This document shows, piece after piece, positions 14,051 to 15,336 of a DNA stretch of 15,336 nt. The notes beneath the pieces are model-generated. The model was not told the DNA's origin. It saw nothing but the letters and a program-made list of their open reading frames with translations, and ran no database searches. Position numbers and translations under genes: made by a program. Source of the stretch: PCC-6406 sp964353225 (GTDB taxonomy: Bacteria; Cyanobacteriota; Cyanobacteriia; Phormidesmidales; Phormidesmidaceae); NCBI GenBank assembly GCA_964353225.1, contig CAYGVA010000087.1:1-15336 (forward strand). Reading direction: 5' to 3'. How positions within the stretch are numbered: the stretch's first letter is position 1; every line of letters starts with the position of its first letter.

Positions 14051-15115
14051 GTGGATTTTACCGAAAAACTAAACCGGGCGAATGGGCGACTCAAGGCCAG
14101 TCGATTGCCGTTGCGATTGGCGCAGCGCGGCGATCGCCTTTATTGTCGGGGCACATTTCCACCCCCACCAGATAGCACCAAGGAGCGACCCTATCAGCAG
14201 CGTTTGGCCCTGGGGCTCCCGGCCAATCTGAGGGGGCTAGAGCTGGCGGAAAAGCAAGCTAGGGACATTGGCGCTGATTTAGACGCGGGGCGGTTTGACT
14301 GGGCACTGTGGCGGGGCCAACGGGGCGATACAGCCGGGGAATGGGTAGAGCGGTTTAAGGGGCAATGGTCGGGGGCGGATATAACCTGGAAAACCAATTA
14401 CCAGCAGCCGTTCAATAAATTGCCGATGGGGGCAGAGCTAACGATCGAGCTCCTAAAGCAAACCCTAGAAACGACTGAAGCAAACAGCCGTACCCGGCTC
14501 AAAGCCTATGACGCCTATCGACTGCTGGCGACACTGGCGGAAATTGACCCGGCCCCCTTGCGGCCCTTGAAGGGGAAATATTCAGCAACGGAGGTGGACC
14601 CCAGAGACTTGCCGACTGATGGCCAGATTGCAGAGTGGCGGGAAACGATTACCGATCCGGGTTGGCGGTGGGTTTATGGAATGATTGCGGCCTATGGGCT
14701 GCGGGGCCATGAGGTTTATAAGGCAGATTTGGCAGACTTCCCCACGGTACGCATCCCGGAGGACACCAAGACGGGGGCGCGGTTTGTGTGGCCGCTATAC
14801 CCAGAATGGGCTGAGCGGTGGGGCCTGGTGAATCGGCAATGGCCACCGCTGCAAAATATTCCGGCCTACAGCAATGGACAGTTGGGAACCAAGACGGCTA
14901 AGTTCTTTGAGCGGATGCAATGCCAAGCCTACGACTTGCGACACTGCTATGCCCGCCGCTGCTTGGAGTTTGGCTACAGCCCAGAGTTTGGGGCCAAGAT
15001 GATGGGCCACAGCCCGGATGTGCATAACCGCACCTATCGGCGCTGGATTGATGAGGGCACCTACTGGGTGATTTATCAGAAGGGGATTAATGGGGAGCGC
15101 CCACAGGCCCCTTAA
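14051..15115 (+). CDS. Tyrosine recombinase (phage-type integrase)
   Basis: A 354-residue site-specific recombinase. The catalytic C-terminal domain shows Arg I in AAYGLRGHE (R218), the beta-hairpin lysine in EDTKTGAR (K240), box II YDLRHCYARR with R297 (the first His of HxxR is Tyr294, a known variation), the second His in MMGHSPD (H320), and the nucleophile in HNRTYRRW (Y329), nine residues after H320 as in XerD. The N-terminal part (1-180) holds an arm-binding-like region and a helical core-binding domain (about 95-170). It resembles integrases of cyanobacterial genomic islands. The start is GTG at 14051, with weak TTTTAGG upstream. Position just 3' of tRNA-Cys and pointing away from it fits tRNA-targeted integration. 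One HIP1 octamer (14130-14137) suggests long residence in cyanobacterial hosts. Confidence 0.88.
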   Translation: MDFTEKLNRANGRLKASRLPLRLAQRGDRLYCRGTFPPPPDSTKERPYQQRLALGLPANLRGLELAEKQARDIGADLDAGRFDWALWRGQRGDTAGEWVERFKGQWSGADITWKTNYQQPFNKLPMGAELTIELLKQTLETTEANSRTRLKAYDAYRLLATLAEIDPAPLRPLKGKYSATEVDPRDLPTDGQIAEWRETITDPGWRWVYGMIAAYGLRGHEVYKADLADFPTVRIPEDTKTGARFVWPLYPEWAERWGLVNRQWPPLQNIPAYSNGQLGTKTAKFFERMQCQAYDLRHCYARRCLEFGYSPEFGAKMMGHSPDVHNRTYRRWIDEGTYWVIYQKGINGERPQAP

Positions 15116-15336
15116 GTTGCCTCTAACACCTCACCCATCAGCTTTTCAATGCGTGGAACGTGCCATTGATAGGTGAGTCTAGCGGCGGTGGGGTTTTTAG
15201 CCCGCCAATGCTTGCCCTTGACCAGGGTTTTCTCTTTTCGCAGCTTGGCCAGGGTGTCACGAGAGAGACCCAAGGCTAGAACGGCTTTAGTCGTGCTTTG
15301 CCAGGGTCTGACCTTGGTTTGGGTGGGTGTTGTAGC
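15112..15336 (-). CDS. Small DNA-binding (HTH) protein, 5' end outside window
   Basis: The last 74 codons of a minus-strand gene run in from the right edge; no ATG or GTG lies inside, so the start is beyond 15336. The visible peptide contains STTKAVLALGLSRDTLAKLR, which reads as a helix-turn-helix (turn at LGLS, recognition helix RDTLAKLRKE), then basic KGKHWRAKNP with a beta-wing-like patch, and RLTYQWHVPRIEKLMG. This order resembles small winged-helix proteins of the excisionase/MerR-like type that accompany cyanobacterial integrases. Its TAA (15112-15114) overlaps the integrase TAA in the palindrome TTAA, so the genes converge tail to tail. The reading frame is certain for its visible length; the excisionase or repressor role is inferred. 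Confidence 0.7.
   Translation of the reverse strand, partial: ATTPTQTKVRPWQSTTKAVLALGLSRDTLAKLRKEKTLVKGKHWRAKNPTAARLTYQWHVPRIEKLMGEVLEAT

Overview
This window is chromosomal DNA from a cyanobacterium. The evidence is a psaC gene (photosystem I Fe-S subunit), a ferrochelatase with the C-terminal chlorophyll-binding-like helix found in cyanobacteria and plastids, a CtaA-type copper ATPase, a DUF3153 lipoprotein, and many copies of the cyanobacterial octamer GCGATCGC (HIP1; I counted 14 by eye). The genus cannot be fixed from this window. The moderately high GC and repeat content would fit a Leptolyngbya-like filamentous lineage, but that is a guess.

Left part (1-5215). A membrane histidine kinase of the HPK4 type is followed, across a gap filled by two tandem hairpins, by a DUF3153 lipoprotein. 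Ferrochelatase (hemH, minus strand) converges on the lipoprotein gene and diverges from pdxA (pyridoxal phosphate synthesis). These are backbone housekeeping genes.

Middle part (5216-9656). An ArnT/PMT-like membrane glycosyltransferase converges with a SAM methyltransferase; this segment looks AT-richer and has no HIP1 site. Next come two wall-degrading enzymes on the plus strand: a LytM-type M23 endopeptidase with an intact zinc site, and a lambda-R-like (GH104) muramidase that has acquired an N-terminal membrane segment. The first has an 18-bp perfect palindrome over its likely -10 box.

Right part (9657-13591). After a dispersed cyanobacterial inverted repeat come three minus-strand genes, psaC, a small membrane protein with four cysteines, and a cupin, in that order of transcription. 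psaC has a candidate RpaB (HLR1-like) activator site and a hairpin 3' of the gene that pairs fully only in the psaC transcript. Upstream of psaC lies a CtaA-like Cu(I) ATPase, also on the minus strand.

Right end (13592-15336). tRNA-Cys(GCA) is followed by a strong intrinsic terminator, three copies of the heptamer TTTAGGC, a tyrosine recombinase, and the 3' part of a convergent small DNA-binding protein gene whose stop codon overlaps that of the integrase. This has the layout of the integrase end of an integrative element inserted at tRNA-Cys and continuing beyond the window. It is the least characterised part of the window.
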